Source: Bacillota bacterium (GTDB taxonomy: Bacteria; Bacillota; Clostridia; Ch29). Taken from it: 64,000 nucleotides of DNA. The translations under genes and the position numbers were made by a program. Every line of letters starts with the position of its first letter. Positions within the stretch are counted from its first letter, which is position 1. The notes beneath the pieces were generated by a model. It was not told the origin of the DNA, did not search any database, and saw nothing but the letters and a program-made list of their open reading frames with translations. The stretch covers positions 248,001 through 312,000 of the forward strand of contig JABVCK010000001.1 in assembly GCA_013540605.1 (NCBI GenBank). The letters run 5' to 3'. Shown here piece after piece: positions 63,491 to 64,000 of the stretch.

Positions 63491-64000
63491 ATGAGCAACA
63501 ACACAGAAACCTTTGGAAGCCGTTGGGGTTATCTAGCCGCTACACTGGGTATGGCTATAGGGACCGGTAACATCTGGCGATTCCCGAGGCAGGTTGCCGG
63601 TTACGGAGGCGGAAGCTTCCTGCTGGCGTGGACCATTTCGCTGTTCCTCTGGTCGGTACCGCTGCTGATGGCGGAGATGGTACTGGGCCGTAAGACGGGT
63701 CTTGGCTGCGCAGGTGCATTCAGGGACTTCATGGGTAGAAAATATACCTGGATGGGCACCTGGGTATATGCAGTATGTATGTTGATAGCCTTCTACTATT
63801 CGGTAGTAATGGGCTGGACGGTCAAGTACCTGACCCTTGGTCTCACCGGAGCGTTCAAACCGGGCCTGACCCCAGAAGTTACAAAGGCTATGTGGGAGGC
63901 ATTCCTCAACAATCCTGGACAGGTATTGACCTTCCACATAATATCGGCGTTGATAGCCGGTTTAATAGTATTTAAGGGTATAACCGGCGGTATAGAGAAA
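63491..64000 (+). CDS. Na+-dependent SNF-family transporter (LeuT/MhsT-like), cut by window end
   Basis: The first 170 residues of a sodium:neurotransmitter symporter family protein; no stop before the window edge. It begins SRWGYLAATLGMAIGTGNIW (TM1 with the unwound Na+/substrate site), then RFPRQVAGYGGGSFLLAW and LLMAEMVLGRKTGLG. These are strong family markers. Bacterial members import amino acids with Na+. ATG 63491 has AAAAGGGGG 7-8 nt upstream. Substrate cannot be told from the fragment. Confidence 0.95.
   Translation, partial: MSNNTETFGSRWGYLAATLGMAIGTGNIWRFPRQVAGYGGGSFLLAWTISLFLWSVPLLMAEMVLGRKTGLGCAGAFRDFMGRKYTWMGTWVYAVCMLIAFYYSVVMGWTVKYLTLGLTGAFKPGLTPEVTKAMWEAFLNNPGQVLTFHIISALIAGLIVFKGITGGIEK

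Noticed and set aside
63533..63937. 134-residue minus-strand frame at the window end
   Set aside because: It is the shadow of the SNF-family transporter, whose + strand translation has clear LeuT-family motifs.

Overview
This 64 kb window is almost wholly core chromosome of a flagellated, endospore-forming Gram-positive bacterium of the class Clostridia. The evidence is PolC together with a T-box leader, sporulation-linked spoVS, ymxH and SpoIIIE/FtsK, a B. subtilis-like fla/che operon ending in sigD and a SwrB-like gene just before rpsB, an archaeal/eukaryote-like (type 3) prolyl-tRNA synthetase, and many TTG/GTG starts behind strong Shine-Dalgarno (SD) sites. I cannot name a species. Every gene I accept is on the + strand.

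Layout. 1-16.6 kb: end of a flagellar/chemotaxis operon (fliO', fliP, fliQ, fliR, flhB, flhA, flhF, flhG, a PilZ protein, cheB, cheA, cheW, cheC, cheD, a small membrane protein, sigD, fapA-like, a Gln-rich protein, a SwrB-like protein, a YceG-like protein). 16.6-24.6 kb: rpsB, tsf, pyrH, frr, a 61-aa protein, uppS, cdsA, dxr, rseP, ispG (translation, isoprenoid and envelope lipid functions). 24.6-32.1 kb: T-box-controlled proS, a glycosyltransferase, an MgtC-like protein, polC. 32.1-42.4 kb: the rimP-nusA-ylxR-ylxQ-infB-rbfA-nrnA-truB-ribF-rpsO-pnp cluster. 42.5-54.6 kb: ylxY-like deacetylase, M16 peptidase, dut, ymxH, dapG, a family-4-like uracil-DNA glycosylase, tepA, uppP, spoIIIE/ftsK, rimO, pgsA, cinA. 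54.6-57.7 kb: recA, rny, spoVS. 57.8-64 kb: an M19 dipeptidase, a PHP phosphoesterase, a PadR regulator, purB, asnS and the start of a Na+-dependent SNF-family transporter cut by the window edge.

Regulation readable from sequence: sigma-A promoters with 17-nt spacers before rpsB, the proS T-box, rimP, rpsO, uppP, rny and the SNF transporter; a 16-nt-spacer promoter with a LexA/DinR box before recA; a sigma-H-like promoter before spoVS; a T-box with a Pro specifier candidate; a likely S15 leader; and several intrinsic terminators.

The gene spacers hold two unexplained families. One is a degenerate CTAG/GATC/GGCC-rich repeat (at least eight loci, both orientations). The other is REP-like GGGGACA-YTCC inverted repeats. 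The most unusual single observation is that rny has no canonical start codon able to preserve its N-terminal membrane anchor: an ATT lies 7 nt after a perfect AGGAGGTG. I found no defence system, prophage, CRISPR array or new biosynthetic cluster.
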